A stretch of DNA of 64,000 nucleotides from Lachnospiraceae bacterium JLR.KK002 (GCA_036941025.1 JAYMNP010000001.1:4148296-4212295); one strand, 5' to 3'. Positions 1-8,951 are shown, numbered from the stretch's first letter. Notes: generated from the sequence alone by a model not told the origin. Program-made: numbers and translations.

Positions 1-576
1 GAGGAGAAAGGTACTGTTTCTCCAAAAGACATGACGCTGGATGAGTATAAGGCATATTTTGATGAAAAGATGAACAGCCTGTATACACACCCTTCACAGA
101 GAGGCATGAATTGGACAATCGACATAACGGATGCGGCTTATAAGAAAATGCAGGAAGACCCGGAATATGAGAAGAAGATACTGGATGCACTGGCAAAGAA
201 CAAAGCCGTTGATTTCGGGGGAAATATCCCGGTGGCTGCGTATACCCATATAGATGATACTTATGAGAAATGCTACGGCTATACGCAGGGCATGAAGGAG
301 AATGTGGGGTATTCCGGGAGTTCTTCCGCAAAGAGGACTGATGCCGGACGGGAGAAAAAGGCAAGGCAGAAAGAACTGCTGGAAGAATATCTGGAAAAGC
401 GGGCGCAGGCTAAGAGGCAGCAGCAGGAGCTGTTGGATGAAAAGGTTGCTAAGGCGGAACAGGAGAGAAGCAGGCTGGCAAGGGCATGGAGCAGTAAGCA
501 GCAGATGGCGAAGGCTTCCAGTGCTTATGAAGCTAATGTCATGACGGAAACTATGGCAGGCGGTGAGATAAAGTAA
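1..576 (+). CDS. Array protein, coiled-coil family A (5' end outside window)
   Basis: The frame is open from the first base of the window, so the N-terminus is missing; the first in-frame ATG (position 31) lies where its paralogues are already well inside the protein. The 191 visible residues have a globular part (about 1-115) and an Arg/Glu/Gln-rich tail (KELLEEYLEKRAQAKRQQQ and onward) that reads as a coiled coil. Genes at 2880, 3645 and 16529 carry the same tail. No signal peptide or membrane segment is visible in this portion. The stop is one base before the next ATG, suggesting translational coupling. Function unknown. Confidence 0.8.
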   Translation, partial: EEKGTVSPKDMTLDEYKAYFDEKMNSLYTHPSQRGMNWTIDITDAAYKKMQEDPEYEKKILDALAKNKAVDFGGNIPVAAYTHIDDTYEKCYGYTQGMKENVGYSGSSSAKRTDAGREKKARQKELLEEYLEKRAQAKRQQQELLDEKVAKAEQERSRLARAWSSKQQMAKASSAYEANVMTETMAGGEIK

Positions 577-577
577 A

Positions 578-1972
578 ATGAATAACGTATCATTATCGAA
601 CAAAGTAATATATTGGAATCCCAGGGATTTTGCCGTGAGCCAGAATTTCAACAAGGTTATCCGGGAGAATGAAAAGATTTCCAATGATTATTACTGGAAA
701 AGCAATAAGTCTGAGGGTGCGGACTGTTTCGGGAGGACGCTTGACCTGACCACGCTTATCAACAAGCCGGACGGATATTTGCAGGGGCGGCTGTCGGATG
801 TGGACGATGCCGACTATTATCAGTTCAATATAGCGGAATACAGGATTTTAGGAACCGTGTCCGACAAGCGAAACCTTGACATAACAGTGACTCTTGACCA
901 TATCCCGGAGGGCTGTGATTATGACCTTGTTCTGTATGACGGTGACGGGAACCAGGTGGGGATTGGCAGGGATAATGGAAATGGCGGCAAGAGTGTGACC
1001 GTGCCGAACTGGAATCTGGAAAACCGGGAATATACGGTGAAGGTACTGGCAAAGGATGGCTCTCCGGTAAATGCAGAGGAATATTACCACCTTTCATTCC
1101 AAACGAAGCAGGCCGCAAATGATAACGTACTGAGGCAGCAGGCAAAGGAAATGCAGGAATATGCCTATGCACTGCGTAAAAAACTGCATGACGGCGGCGA
1201 TGCCACGGAAGAAAAGCTGGCGCTCCAGCAGATCAGGGAGAAGTACGGGGCATATTATACACAGCAGATGGATGAGCTGCATAACAAACAGGCAGCAGAA
1301 TATCTGGCAGAAGGGGAAGTTTTTGACGAGAGCAGGAAAGAGGAACTTCTTTCCAGAATGGCGGCGGGTGGGGAACTGACGGAGCAGGAGAAAGGGCTTG
1401 TCAGAGTTTTTGCATCCGCGCATGAGATTGACGGTGCAATGGCTTCCGCAAAACTGCGGACAGATATAAGTGAAAAAATCTTTCAGCAGATGGAGCAGTC
1501 CGGCGTTTCCCCCATACCTTCTTTTGAGGTCAGCATTGGCATAGACGGAAAGGCGGAAGTAAAGGGGATTGAAGATGCGGCTGTGAAGGAAAAAGTGGAG
1601 GACATCCTGAACGGTTTTTCCGGGGAACTGATGGATACTTATATTTCCATAAATGCCAGTATGCAAGGGATGACTAAGCAGGAGCAGTACATATTGAAAG
1701 CTGCAATGGGGATTGAGGCATTTTTGCAGAAAGCAATGGGCGGTAATGTGGCACTGTCAGATATCATGGTGGAGAACGGCAGGATAAAAGGGCTGGATGC
1801 GCCCCTTGACAGACTGCTTAATGATCCGGGGCAGAACCAGACATACCTTGATTACAGGGCAGACATACTTGCGATTAAGGATTATGAAAAGATGAATGGA
1901 AACAGTCTGCTGGGAGGATTCAGTGCAAGATATGCTGTTGACGGGGAAACAATCCGTATAATCGGTATATAA
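578..1972 (+). CDS. Large array protein with pre-peptidase C-like (PPC) domain
   Basis: 464 aa, starting one base after the preceding stop and probably coupled to it. Residues about 60-175 show the pattern of bacterial pre-peptidase C-terminal beta domains (DADYYQFNI, then a YDLVLYDGDGNQVG strand-turn and a YTVKV strand), normally a calcium- or carbohydrate-binding beta sandwich on secreted proteins. The remaining 290 residues are helical and include a DISEKIF...GKAEVKGIEDAAVKEKV segment shared with the paralogue at 14370. No signal peptide is present, so if it is exported it uses another route. The PPC assignment is from pattern recognition; biological role unknown. Confidence 0.75.
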   Translation: MNNVSLSNKVIYWNPRDFAVSQNFNKVIRENEKISNDYYWKSNKSEGADCFGRTLDLTTLINKPDGYLQGRLSDVDDADYYQFNIAEYRILGTVSDKRNLDITVTLDHIPEGCDYDLVLYDGDGNQVGIGRDNGNGGKSVTVPNWNLENREYTVKVLAKDGSPVNAEEYYHLSFQTKQAANDNVLRQQAKEMQEYAYALRKKLHDGGDATEEKLALQQIREKYGAYYTQQMDELHNKQAAEYLAEGEVFDESRKEELLSRMAAGGELTEQEKGLVRVFASAHEIDGAMASAKLRTDISEKIFQQMEQSGVSPIPSFEVSIGIDGKAEVKGIEDAAVKEKVEDILNGFSGELMDTYISINASMQGMTKQEQYILKAAMGIEAFLQKAMGGNVALSDIMVENGRIKGLDAPLDRLLNDPGQNQTYLDYRADILAIKDYEKMNGNSLLGGFSARYAVDGETIRIIGI

Positions 1973-2009
1973 AGCTGCAGGTAAGATTTTTTGAAGGAGG
2001 ATGAGAATT

Positions 2010-2783
2010 ATGTCAATGGAGATTAAGGGGAATCTTCCTGACTATGGAGTCAGGAAGCAGAATTACAGCAACTATACGGCAAATTATGTTGATACCGCGA
2101 AAAAGCCGGATAACAAGGCGGCAGCAGAGGTAAAGACAAACACATCAGCAAACAGCAAAGACAAGGTGCAGGCATATTATGAAAAGCTATGCAAGAAATT
2201 TCCGCAGATAAATTTCAATACAAATGGCGGCGTATTACCGAGTAACAGTAGCAGAGTTACGGTAAATCTTTCGTATGACTGTTTGAAGAAAATGGCAAAT
2301 GATCCTGAATTTGCAAAAGAAATCGAATGGAATCTGTCGGGAGAAGTTGCTGCAAACTCAATGGTTTATGGGTGGGCGCAGAGAGATGGTGTCGTGCTTG
2401 GCGGAAGAACTGTTACATATGATGCCAGTGGCAACAGGCAGTCATCCTGTGGTGGCATGAGGACAGCAAATACAGGAAACGGAAATAATAATACTGATAA
2501 AATACAGAAGAAGTATAAGGAAGAGGAAGAACGCCTGTTAAAAGCCAGAAAGAAACGTGAAGAAAAGGAAAAAATAGCTAAAAAGCAAGCAGAGAAAAAG
2601 GCAGAGGAAGAAAAGACGGCGGAACGTCGGGCAGAAAGAAAAGAACAGATGGAAAAACTGACAGAAGGGACATACAAGGTATCTGCCACTGGCACGGATG
2701 TGAAAAGTGTTACACAGAATATTGTTGAGGCGGTGTCAGGCACATCGTCACCGACAGGTGGAAGTTTTGACATAAAGGCATAA
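2010..2783 (+). CDS. Array protein, family B (N-module MSMEIKGNLPDYG)
   Basis: 257 aa. ATG 2010 is chosen over ATG 2001 because AGGAGG (1995-2000) lies nine bases before it and abuts 2001. The first 18 codons are almost identical at DNA level to those of the gene at 10089, after which the two diverge. A middle globular part is followed by a highly charged Lys/Glu helix (about 165-220) and a tail GTDVKSVTQNIVEA...FDIKA shared with genes at 5723 and 10089. No signal peptide or transmembrane segment. Unknown function; member of the co-oriented array. Confidence 0.8.
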   Translation: MSMEIKGNLPDYGVRKQNYSNYTANYVDTAKKPDNKAAAEVKTNTSANSKDKVQAYYEKLCKKFPQINFNTNGGVLPSNSSRVTVNLSYDCLKKMANDPEFAKEIEWNLSGEVAANSMVYGWAQRDGVVLGGRTVTYDASGNRQSSCGGMRTANTGNGNNNTDKIQKKYKEEEERLLKARKKREEKEKIAKKQAEKKAEEEKTAERRAERKEQMEKLTEGTYKVSATGTDVKSVTQNIVEAVSGTSSPTGGSFDIKA

Positions 2784-2879
2784 AGTTTGATATTGACAGC
2801 CATGTTGCAGCAGGAGAAAGTGGGAGAAGATAAGTAAATGACTTTGTATTAAATAAAGCTTAAAATGGAGGATTTGAAA

Positions 2880-3557
2880 ATGGCTATCAGTGGAGTAGGA
2901 CAAAATTATTACCAGAACAATGTGGAAACAAAGAGAAACACAAAGAATGTGAACGGTATGGAAAAAATTTGCACTGGAAAAGCAGGGAGTACGCAGGGCT
3001 TATCGGAAGCGGAAGAAATGGAACTGTTTAAGAAGGAATTTTATGCTGAACTTGAGAGGATACCACGAGATAAAACAATAGCAAATGTAGCGGTTAATAT
3101 ATCAGAGGAAGCGTTTAAAAATATGAAAGCTGATCCAAAGTACAGGGAACAAATGTTGTCTGTAATCAGGCGAGATATGACGGGTTCCGTTGCCCCGGCT
3201 CCGGACTGTTCTCTGGTGATTACGGTAGGAGCTACTGCCAAAGATTATAGGGCAGATGGCTGGTCTGTCAATAATGATTCAGAATTTTATGCCCGTTCAC
3301 AAAACAGTTTTTATAAAAAGACAAGTGGTAAACAAAATAATAAAAAGAAGCTGTTGGAAGAATATCTGGAAAAGCGGGCGCAGGCCAAGAGACAGCAACA
3401 GGAGCTGTTGGATGAAAAGGTTGCAAAGGCGGAGCAGGAGAGAAGCAGGCTGGAAAAGGCGTGGGATAGTAGGCGGCAGATGGCAAAGGCTTCCAGTGTT
3501 TATGATGCAAATATCATGACGGACACTGTGGCAGGTGGTGATTCGTTGCTCGGATAA
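2880..3557 (+). CDS. Array protein, coiled-coil family A (N-module SGVGQNYYQNN)
   Basis: 225 aa. GGAGG at 2866-2870 sets the start at ATG 2880. It opens with MAISGVGQNYYQNNVETKR, followed by an alpha/beta-looking middle (VAVNISEEAFKNMKADP, LVITVGA) and the family A coiled-coil tail (about 155-205) ending in MTDTVAGGDSLLG. It is very close to the following gene (3645), so this is a recent tandem duplication. No export signal is visible. Function unknown. Confidence 0.85.
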   Translation: MAISGVGQNYYQNNVETKRNTKNVNGMEKICTGKAGSTQGLSEAEEMELFKKEFYAELERIPRDKTIANVAVNISEEAFKNMKADPKYREQMLSVIRRDMTGSVAPAPDCSLVITVGATAKDYRADGWSVNNDSEFYARSQNSFYKKTSGKQNNKKKLLEEYLEKRAQAKRQQQELLDEKVAKAEQERSRLEKAWDSRRQMAKASSVYDANIMTDTVAGGDSLLG

Positions 3558-3569
3558 ATGCGGGTATCA

Positions 3570-3626
3570 TGCCCGGACTTCCAGCAAGGGAGCAAGAGCG
3601 GCCTGAACAACAGAGGCGCCGTAGTA
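3570..3626 (+). repeat. Type I intergenic element, copy 1 (degenerate)
   Basis: Begins TGCCCGGACTT, passes AAGGGAGCA and ends in a weakened hairpin (lower strand GCGG at 3598, CAGAG at 3611) just before the ribosome site of the next array gene. It is the least well-paired of the long copies. Confidence 0.6.
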
Positions 3627-3644
3627 TCAAAGGAGGATTTGAAA

Positions 3645-4322
3645 ATGGTTATCAGTGGGGTGGGACAAAATTATTATCAGAACAATGTGGAAACAAAGAG
3701 AAACACAAAGAATGTGAACGGTACGGAAAAAATTGACACTGGAAAAGCAGAGAGTACGCAGGAATTATCGGAAGCGGAAGAAATGGAACTGTTTAAGAAG
3801 GAATTTTATGCTGAACTTGAGAGGATACCAAAGAATAGAACAATTACCAATCTGGCAGTCAATATATCGGAGGAGGCATTTAAAAATATGAAAGCCGATC
3901 CGGAATATAGGGCAAAGATAATGTCGGCGCTTCAGCGTGATCTGACGTCATCGTTTGCTCCGTTAAAAGCATCATTACTTATAACGGTAGGAGCGACCGA
4001 GAAAGATTATAGAGGAGATTCATGGTCTGGCCCTAATAATGATTCGGAGTTTTTTGCACGTTCGCAGGATAGTTTTTATAAGAAAACAAGCGGGAAGAAA
4101 GACAGGAATAAGGAATTGCTGGAAGAATATCTGGAAAAGCGGGCGCAGGCCAAGAGACAGCAACAGGAGCTGTTGGATGAAAAGGTTGCTAAGGCGGAAC
4201 AGGAGAGAAGCAGACTGGCAAAGGCATGGAGTAGTAAGCAGCAGATGGCGAAGGCTTCCAGTGTTTATGATGCAAATATCATGACAGAAACTATGGCAGG
4301 CGGTGATTCGTTGCTCGGATAA
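3645..4322 (+). CDS. Array protein, coiled-coil family A, tandem duplicate
   Basis: 225 aa. The AGGAGG at 3631-3636 and alignment with the previous gene place the start at ATG 3645 rather than in the repeat upstream. It has the same layout as the gene at 2880: N-module MVISGVGQNYYQNN, a middle domain (LAVNISEEAFKNMKADPEY), an LLITVGATEKDY strand, and the coiled-coil tail. The N- and C-terminal parts are nearly unchanged while residues about 85-150 differ, so the variable part is the middle. Function unknown. Confidence 0.85.
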   Translation: MVISGVGQNYYQNNVETKRNTKNVNGTEKIDTGKAESTQELSEAEEMELFKKEFYAELERIPKNRTITNLAVNISEEAFKNMKADPEYRAKIMSALQRDLTSSFAPLKASLLITVGATEKDYRGDSWSGPNNDSEFFARSQDSFYKKTSGKKDRNKELLEEYLEKRAQAKRQQQELLDEKVAKAEQERSRLAKAWSSKQQMAKASSVYDANIMTETMAGGDSLLG

Positions 4323-4334
4323 ATGCGGGCATCA

Positions 4335-4389
4335 TGCCCGGACTTATTATAAGGGGGCATTGGCGGTTCTGAACGACAGAAGAACCGCC
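4335..4389 (+). repeat. Type I intergenic element, copy 2
   Basis: TGCCCGGACTTA is followed by AAGGGGGCA (arms can pair) and then a hairpin with lower stem GCGG/CCGC, upper stem TTCTG/CAGAA, loop AACGA and bulge GAA. It is almost identical to the copy at 5022. It lies 30 bases before the GGAGG of the next gene. Confidence 0.8.
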
Positions 4390-4422
4390 AATAAATATTG
4401 ATAACAATGGAGGATTTGAAAA

Positions 4423-5019
4423 ATGAGTATTAGCGGAATTGGAACAGCAGGCTACCCGGTGGCGGGGTATGAAACAAGAAAGACAGGAAGAAATGTGGCA
4501 GGCGGGAGCTTTGCAAAACAGGCGGCGGAAGCGGCGCAGGCAACAGGACAGACTTCAACAGCTACATTGCATGGCTCTAAGGAAGAAACGGGAGATATTG
4601 CAATTTGCTCTAATGTTGATGTAGTAAACAATTCATCTATTACTGTATATAAGACGCAGGATTTTGATCCGGGTAATCCGGTTTATAAAGTGAAAACATG
4701 GGATAAGGACGGGAATGTAACAGAACGAATGATAGATGTTTCTAAGGTAGACCCGAAAAATTGTGATACGGCTGAAATGTATGCGTACACTTCCCATTTG
4801 AAAGAAAGCGGGAAAGGCAGTTTTGAAGATACAGTACTGAAAGCCGCAGTTGCAAAAGCCGTAAAAAATGCGGAGCAGAGAAATTCCGGCTCCTGGGGTT
4901 TTTCAACAAAGATGAATTGGGTGGATATTGTCAAAGATATTATGCAGTCAGAGTATAGTTATGGGGACTTGAAAGGCTATATGGAATGGCAGAAGTTTTT
5001 AGGGCTTCTCGATAAGTAA
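4423..5019 (+). CDS. Array protein, family C (N-module SGIGTAGYP)
   Basis: 198 aa, ATG preceded by ATGGAGGATTTGAAAA. After MSISGIGTAGYPVAGYETRK and a low-complexity linker comes the family C body: DFDPGNPVYKVKTWDKDGN, then VTERMIDVSKVDPKNCD, EMYAYTSHL, and a C-terminal DIVKDIMQSEY...GYMEWQKFLGLLDK helix. Paralogues lie at 8952, 17235 and 28484 (broken). From memory such proteins may be annotated as a DUF (possibly DUF6033) in Lachnospiraceae; that is unchecked. No export signal. Function unknown. Confidence 0.85.
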   Translation: MSISGIGTAGYPVAGYETRKTGRNVAGGSFAKQAAEAAQATGQTSTATLHGSKEETGDIAICSNVDVVNNSSITVYKTQDFDPGNPVYKVKTWDKDGNVTERMIDVSKVDPKNCDTAEMYAYTSHLKESGKGSFEDTVLKAAVAKAVKNAEQRNSGSWGFSTKMNWVDIVKDIMQSEYSYGDLKGYMEWQKFLGLLDK

Positions 5020-5021
5020 AT

Positions 5022-5076
5022 TGCCCGGACTTAACATAAGGGGGCAAAGGCGGTTCTGAACGACAGAAGAACCGCC
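5022..5076 (+). repeat. Type I intergenic element, copy 3
   Basis: Same layout as copy 2, differing at only a few bases. Hairpin arms are GGCGGTTCT (5049-5057) and AGAACCGCC (5068-5076). The leader downstream, including the ribosome site, is also the same as at 4390-4422. Confidence 0.8.
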
Positions 5077-5109
5077 AATAAATATTGATAACAATGGAGG
5101 ATTTGAAAA

Positions 5110-5571
5110 ATGAGCGTTAGCGGAATAGGACATAATTATTATCAAAACAATGTAGCAACAAATAAACACAACAAGAGCAGGGTCGGACAATTTTCCCCAC
5201 AAAAACAGGAAACAGAGGTGTCTGCACCCGAAGATACAAGGCAGAATGCCAATGTGCAGGATATTTATAAGGCGCTTAAATCAACAAATCCATTATTGGA
5301 GCAGGAGGATAATGACGTATCAGATGAAGAATTGAAGCAGGAAGATAAACAAGAATCTGAATCAAAGACAGAAATTATTGTTAAGCCAGACGGTTCAAGA
5401 GTGCTTGTAATGACAATGAGTATCGGCGGAATGGAAACAACCATGAGCTTAGAAATTTCTAAACCGACAGAAGCACCCAATGAAAATGCAAAGCAGGAGA
5501 CCGATAATACGCCTACGGCTGAAAATGATACTGTATCAAATGAAATGTCGAATGTTTCAAGTGAAGTATAG
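5110..5571 (+). CDS. Array protein with SGIGHNYYQNN N-module and acidic body
   Basis: 153 aa, ATG eight bases after GGAGG. The N-terminus MSVSGIGHNYYQNNVATNK matches the family A N-module, but there is no coiled-coil tail. Instead there is an acidic, Gln/Glu/Asp-rich linker, one short beta-like stretch (TEIIVKPDGSRVLVMTMSIGG) and a disordered tail. This is a clear case of the N-module on an unrelated body. Function unknown. Confidence 0.75.
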   Translation: MSVSGIGHNYYQNNVATNKHNKSRVGQFSPQKQETEVSAPEDTRQNANVQDIYKALKSTNPLLEQEDNDVSDEELKQEDKQESESKTEIIVKPDGSRVLVMTMSIGGMETTMSLEISKPTEAPNENAKQETDNTPTAENDTVSNEMSNVSSEV

Positions 5572-5621
5572 AAAATGCGCATAATTTTAAGGGTATTGGT
5601 AGGTCTGCATGATGAAATAAA

Positions 5622-5678
5622 TTGCCCGGACTTACCACAAGGGGGCATGGGCGGCTCTGAATGACGGATGAGTTGCCG
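5622..5678 (+). repeat. Type I intergenic element, copy 4
   Basis: TGCCCGGACTTACCACAAGG then GGGCATGGGCGGCTCTGA; the 3' arm has drifted (GATGAGTTGCCG), so the hairpin is weaker. It precedes the family B gene at 5723. Confidence 0.65.
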
Positions 5679-5722
5679 TTAGGATTAGCATAATAATTTT
5701 AGCAATCAGGAGGATAAAGATT

Positions 5723-6391
5723 ATGGCAATTTCAGGAGTAACAGATTACACAAACGCTTATGCAGGTTACACAAATTCTGCAAATGGCAAAAGGCAGGCG
5801 GCAGAGGGAGCGGGTACAGCAAAGGAAACAGCGGTCAGAAAGACGGCAAAGGATGAATTGTCCTATCTTACTGAAAAGTACGAATGTATGAAAAGCAAAG
5901 ATTATTCAGTAAATATAAACAGTTCTCTTTTAGCGAAAGCTGCAAGTGATGAAAAAACATCTGAATGGCTGGAATATAATTTATCTTTGATTCCGAAAGT
6001 AGTTGATAATATAAAGTCAGCGGCGGCATCGCGTGGCGCAAAAATGATAAGCTGTGATATTACCATGAATGGATATGACAGTATGACTACAGAAGTTGTT
6101 ACTCAGGTAGAAGTTGATCCGGGAACAGAAAAAGCAGGGGAAGAACTGGAAGAAAAGATTAAGGAGAGAAAGGAAGAAAAGAAGGCGCAGGAGGAAAAAG
6201 CGGCTAAAAGACGGGATGAGAAAAAGGCAGAAGAAAAGGCTGCGGAAAAACGGGCAGAGGGGAAAGAACTGACGGAAATGTTTACAGTATCTGCTGCTGG
6301 CAGTGATGTAAAAAGTGTTACACAGAACCTCATAGCAACGATTTCTGGCACATCGGAACCCAAAGGGGCGGGTTTTGACATAAAGGTATAA
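5723..6391 (+). CDS. Array protein, family B
   Basis: 222 aa, start supported by AGGAGG at 5708-5713. N-terminus MAISGVTDYTNAYAGYTNS is a variant of the shared motif. The middle (VNINSSLLAKAASDEKTSEWLE) is close to that of the gene at 10089. A Lys/Glu/Ala helix (about 140-185) leads to the family B tail (SVTQNLIATISG...GAGFDIKV). No signal peptide or membrane helix. Function unknown. Confidence 0.8.
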   Translation: MAISGVTDYTNAYAGYTNSANGKRQAAEGAGTAKETAVRKTAKDELSYLTEKYECMKSKDYSVNINSSLLAKAASDEKTSEWLEYNLSLIPKVVDNIKSAAASRGAKMISCDITMNGYDSMTTEVVTQVEVDPGTEKAGEELEEKIKERKEEKKAQEEKAAKRRDEKKAEEKAAEKRAEGKELTEMFTVSAAGSDVKSVTQNLIATISGTSEPKGAGFDIKV

Positions 6392-6529
6392 GGAGATATT
6401 GCTTATATCATATTCCGCAAAGGCGCATAAACTTTGCTTCTGCGGATTGAACAGACATATTGTAAGGGAGCAGAGGTGGCTTTGATTAGCAGGTGGCTGT
6501 TACATCAAACAAATTGGAGAACTTGGAAA

Positions 6530-6811
6530 ATGCGTGTTAGTGAAATATGGAAAAGCAGATTATTGACATTATTTGTTATAGCAATAATGATTCCTGCAAT
6601 CAGCGGATGTACCACACAGGGAGATGATTCGTCAAGCTCCGCCCCGGATGCGGTGCATCAGATTGAAGATGACGGCACGGCAATCTATGATGACGATCCC
6701 ATAGCGGAGGAACTGCAGCTTGATGTCGGTGAACTGGACGGATCTTCGGAGAATTCTTACGGACAAGGGGAGATTATTTCGGCAGAACCGCATAAAGGGA
6801 GTGCAGACTGA
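6530..6811 (+). CDS. Small array lipoprotein
   Basis: 93 aa. GGAGA at 6516-6520 fixes ATG 6530. A short basic start (MRVSEIWKSR) precedes a hydrophobic stretch and the lipobox ISGC, with cysteine near residue 27, so it is a predicted lipoprotein attached outside the membrane. The mature part is Asp/Ser/Glu-rich and probably disordered. The last 14 codons lie inside a 40-base sequence repeated without coding at 7673-7714. It is the only array member here with a standard export signal. Function unknown. Confidence 0.7.
   Translation: MRVSEIWKSRLLTLFVIAIMIPAISGCTTQGDDSSSSAPDAVHQIEDDGTAIYDDDPIAEELQLDVGELDGSSENSYGQGEIISAEPHKGSAD
6767..6807 (+). repeat. 40-bp direct repeat, copy 1 (coding)
   Basis: Contains ATTATTTCGGCAGAACCGCA and continues into AAAGGGAGTGCAGA. 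It is nearly identical to 7673-7714; a shorter third relative lies at 6841-6863 (GGGAGATTGTTTCGGCAGAT). Confidence 0.8.
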
Positions 6812-6909
6812 AACAGGAGTTGGAATGACACCGACGTGCAAAGGGAGATTGTTTCGGCAGATGGCAAGCATAATAATAAGTTAAGATAAAGGAAAGGGAA
6901 ATGCAGATT

Positions 6910-7641
6910 ATGAATGTTAAAATGAATCGTTATATGAATCAGGCATCATATACGGCGGCAGCAGGCGAAAGAGCGTCAGAGTCTCATGTTGACGGCAGGG
7001 TTGAGAATGAAACGAAGTCTGGCGCAAACAGGGATACTGTATCAATTTCTGCCGCAGGACAGCAGTTTTACGCTGAAAAAACGGAAACAAATACTGATAT
7101 GGACTTGATACATATCGGTTCTGATATAGATGAATTCAGAAACGCTGTATCCTCTATGAATGAAAAACTGCCCGTTAGTTGGAAGGCAATGGTTGACCCA
7201 TACAATACGATTACAAATCTGGCTAAAGCAGAGTTCCGCCTGAAACAGTTAGCAGATCCGGCGGCTTCTCATAAAGATGAAGACATAGAGAAAGGTGCAG
7301 AGGCGTACGCGAAGGAAAAGATTGATGAATTGATAGAAAAGAAAAAAGCTATGATTGCTGACGGAACGGCAAAAACCGCAGCCGAGGAGTACGAAGAATA
7401 CAAAACGGCATACGATGCTTACCATTCAGAAAACGGCAGCAGCCTGATCGAAAAGATGACAGGAGATACAAAGAAAGCATATGACATATACAAAAATATC
7501 ATTGATGGAACAAAAATATCAATGAATGACGAGAAGTTTCTTATTTTCCATAATTGGACAATGTACAGAGCAGCAAAAGACGAATACATTCGGAAAACCG
7601 ACGAACTATATAATACAATGAATGGTATTCCTTTAAAATAG
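6910..7641 (+). CDS. Array protein of unknown family (VSISAAG motif)
   Basis: 243 aa from ATG 6910; ATG 6901 would leave only about two bases after the purine-rich AGGAAAGGG. N-terminus MNVKMNRYMNQASY. A DTVSISAAGQQFY segment (about 50-62) resembles NLSISDEG in the gene at 10814. The remainder is predicted helical (EEYEEYKTAYDAYHSENG, TKKAYDIYKNIIDG). No signal peptide or membrane segment. No family recognised. Confidence 0.75.
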   Translation: MNVKMNRYMNQASYTAAAGERASESHVDGRVENETKSGANRDTVSISAAGQQFYAEKTETNTDMDLIHIGSDIDEFRNAVSSMNEKLPVSWKAMVDPYNTITNLAKAEFRLKQLADPAASHKDEDIEKGAEAYAKEKIDELIEKKKAMIADGTAKTAAEEYEEYKTAYDAYHSENGSSLIEKMTGDTKKAYDIYKNIIDGTKISMNDEKFLIFHNWTMYRAAKDEYIRKTDELYNTMNGIPLK

Positions 7642-7672
7642 CAATTTGTGACAAGGGAACATCCACCGTGCA

Positions 7673-7714
7673 GGGAGAGGTTATTTCGGCAGAACCGCAT
7701 AAAGGGAGTGCGGA
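7673..7714 (+). repeat. 40-bp direct repeat, copy 2 (noncoding)
   Basis: Near-identical to 6767-6807 with a few substitutions. It sits in the leader of the next gene, 78 bases before its GTG start. Confidence 0.8.
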
Positions 7715-7791
7715 TTAAAGAAAGCGTATTCTTTGGATTTATTTATACAGCAAACAGATTTCCACGGTTATATAAAAGGAGAGTGCAGATT

Positions 7792-8838
7792 GTGAATATT
7801 GATTATAGACAGTTTTACAGAGGGACAACAAATATCCCCTTATATGGAAGTGGTGCATATAAGAAAGACACCCTTGTAAAATATGAGTTTAACACCACGG
7901 ATGAGCATGGCAACAAGATCATGGATAAGATGTCAAAGGAGGAAACCTTGCAGGCGATGAAAGACATCCGTTCACAGTATGGGGATTCGGTTATCGTGGA
8001 GTTTTCCGGCGATGGACTGGCGGCTCTTGCGGAGGACAGGAGGGATAGCATGTCGCCGGAAGATCGGGAAGCAATGGAGGAGAGAAATGCAGCATTCCAA
8101 AAGGATATTGTGCAGATTGACAAATCCTTAAATAATTTTCCGGCATATTCGGGGATGTACGGCGCAGACAAGGCGGTTGCGTCTGCGTTGGAGAACTGTG
8201 GCAAGGAGGATCAGGGATTTGTGTATGACATCATCCGGCAGAACTTCCTTGTCGGGAACAGCGGCTCCATGACGGAGGAGGAACGTCAGGCGAACATATC
8301 GCTCGGCATGAAGAAAGCAGAATATGCGGCGGAGAACTTTATCCCGGAGGAAAGTCGGAAGTCATTCATGGAGGCGATGGAATCCATTGCGAAGCTGGCA
8401 AGCGCAGGAAAAGCAGATCCAAGTGGAAACATGGATTACGGTATGGCGCAGGGCAGGTATTTAGGGCATGGGAGCGGACTTGTCAGGACAACAAGTGCGC
8501 TTGACATGATGCGGACAATGGATAAGGACGCATACGCAGAGTACCAGAAGATGGGGAAAAACGATGACGGCGGGCTTAGCTCGTTGAAATACCTTACAAA
8601 CTGGTATGCAGGCGCAGTAAAGAAGAATCCTTTGATGGTTGATAATTACGAAAAGCAGTCGGATGAATATGTGGAGAAGAATGTGAAAAATCAGAAGTTG
8701 GATAAAACTTTTGCGGGCTTAAAGACAGGGAGCAAGGCCGCTTTCTTTGAAAGCCTGAAAATGTTCCAGAGCAACAATCCCAATTTTCTCTCATCCATCG
8801 TAAACCAGGAGCTGACATCGAAGTTTTGGGGATTTTAG
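7792..8838 (+). CDS. Array protein, 348 aa, unknown family
   Basis: GTG 7792 is chosen because AGGAG (7778-7782) is well spaced and the upstream in-frame codons are the noncoding repeat. The protein starts MNIDYRQFYRGTTNIPLYG. It is soluble and mostly helical after a KDTLVKYEFNTTDEHGNKI beta-like region, with a conserved-looking GMAQGRYLGHGSGLVRTTSA segment (about 220-240). No catalytic motif could be assigned. Confidence 0.75.
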   Translation: MNIDYRQFYRGTTNIPLYGSGAYKKDTLVKYEFNTTDEHGNKIMDKMSKEETLQAMKDIRSQYGDSVIVEFSGDGLAALAEDRRDSMSPEDREAMEERNAAFQKDIVQIDKSLNNFPAYSGMYGADKAVASALENCGKEDQGFVYDIIRQNFLVGNSGSMTEEERQANISLGMKKAEYAAENFIPEESRKSFMEAMESIAKLASAGKADPSGNMDYGMAQGRYLGHGSGLVRTTSALDMMRTMDKDAYAEYQKMGKNDDGGLSSLKYLTNWYAGAVKKNPLMVDNYEKQSDEYVEKNVKNQKLDKTFAGLKTGSKAAFFESLKMFQSNNPNFLSSIVNQELTSKFWGF

Positions 8839-8867
8839 GATTGTGGTGGAGGTTGCTTAGAGGTGCA

Positions 8868-8915
8868 TATTACCAATATGGCACAGAGGGCGGCTCTGAA
8901 TGACAGAGGGGCTGC
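8868..8915 (+). repeat. Type I intergenic element, copy 5
   Basis: Hairpin with lower stem GCGG/CTGC (8890, 8912), upper stem CTCTG/CAGAG, loop AATGA and bulge GGG. It precedes the family C gene at 8952. Confidence 0.7.
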
Positions 8916-8951
8916 TATTAAAATAATGGATAGTAATGGAGGTTTTGAGAA

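Noticed and set aside
302-544. Arg-rich open frame overlapping the coiled-coil tail, also open at 3256-3519, 4039-4284 and 16920-17162
   Set aside because: It is kept only because the underlying tail DNA is nearly identical in the four genes. It has no ribosome site and its composition follows from the codon use of the other frame.
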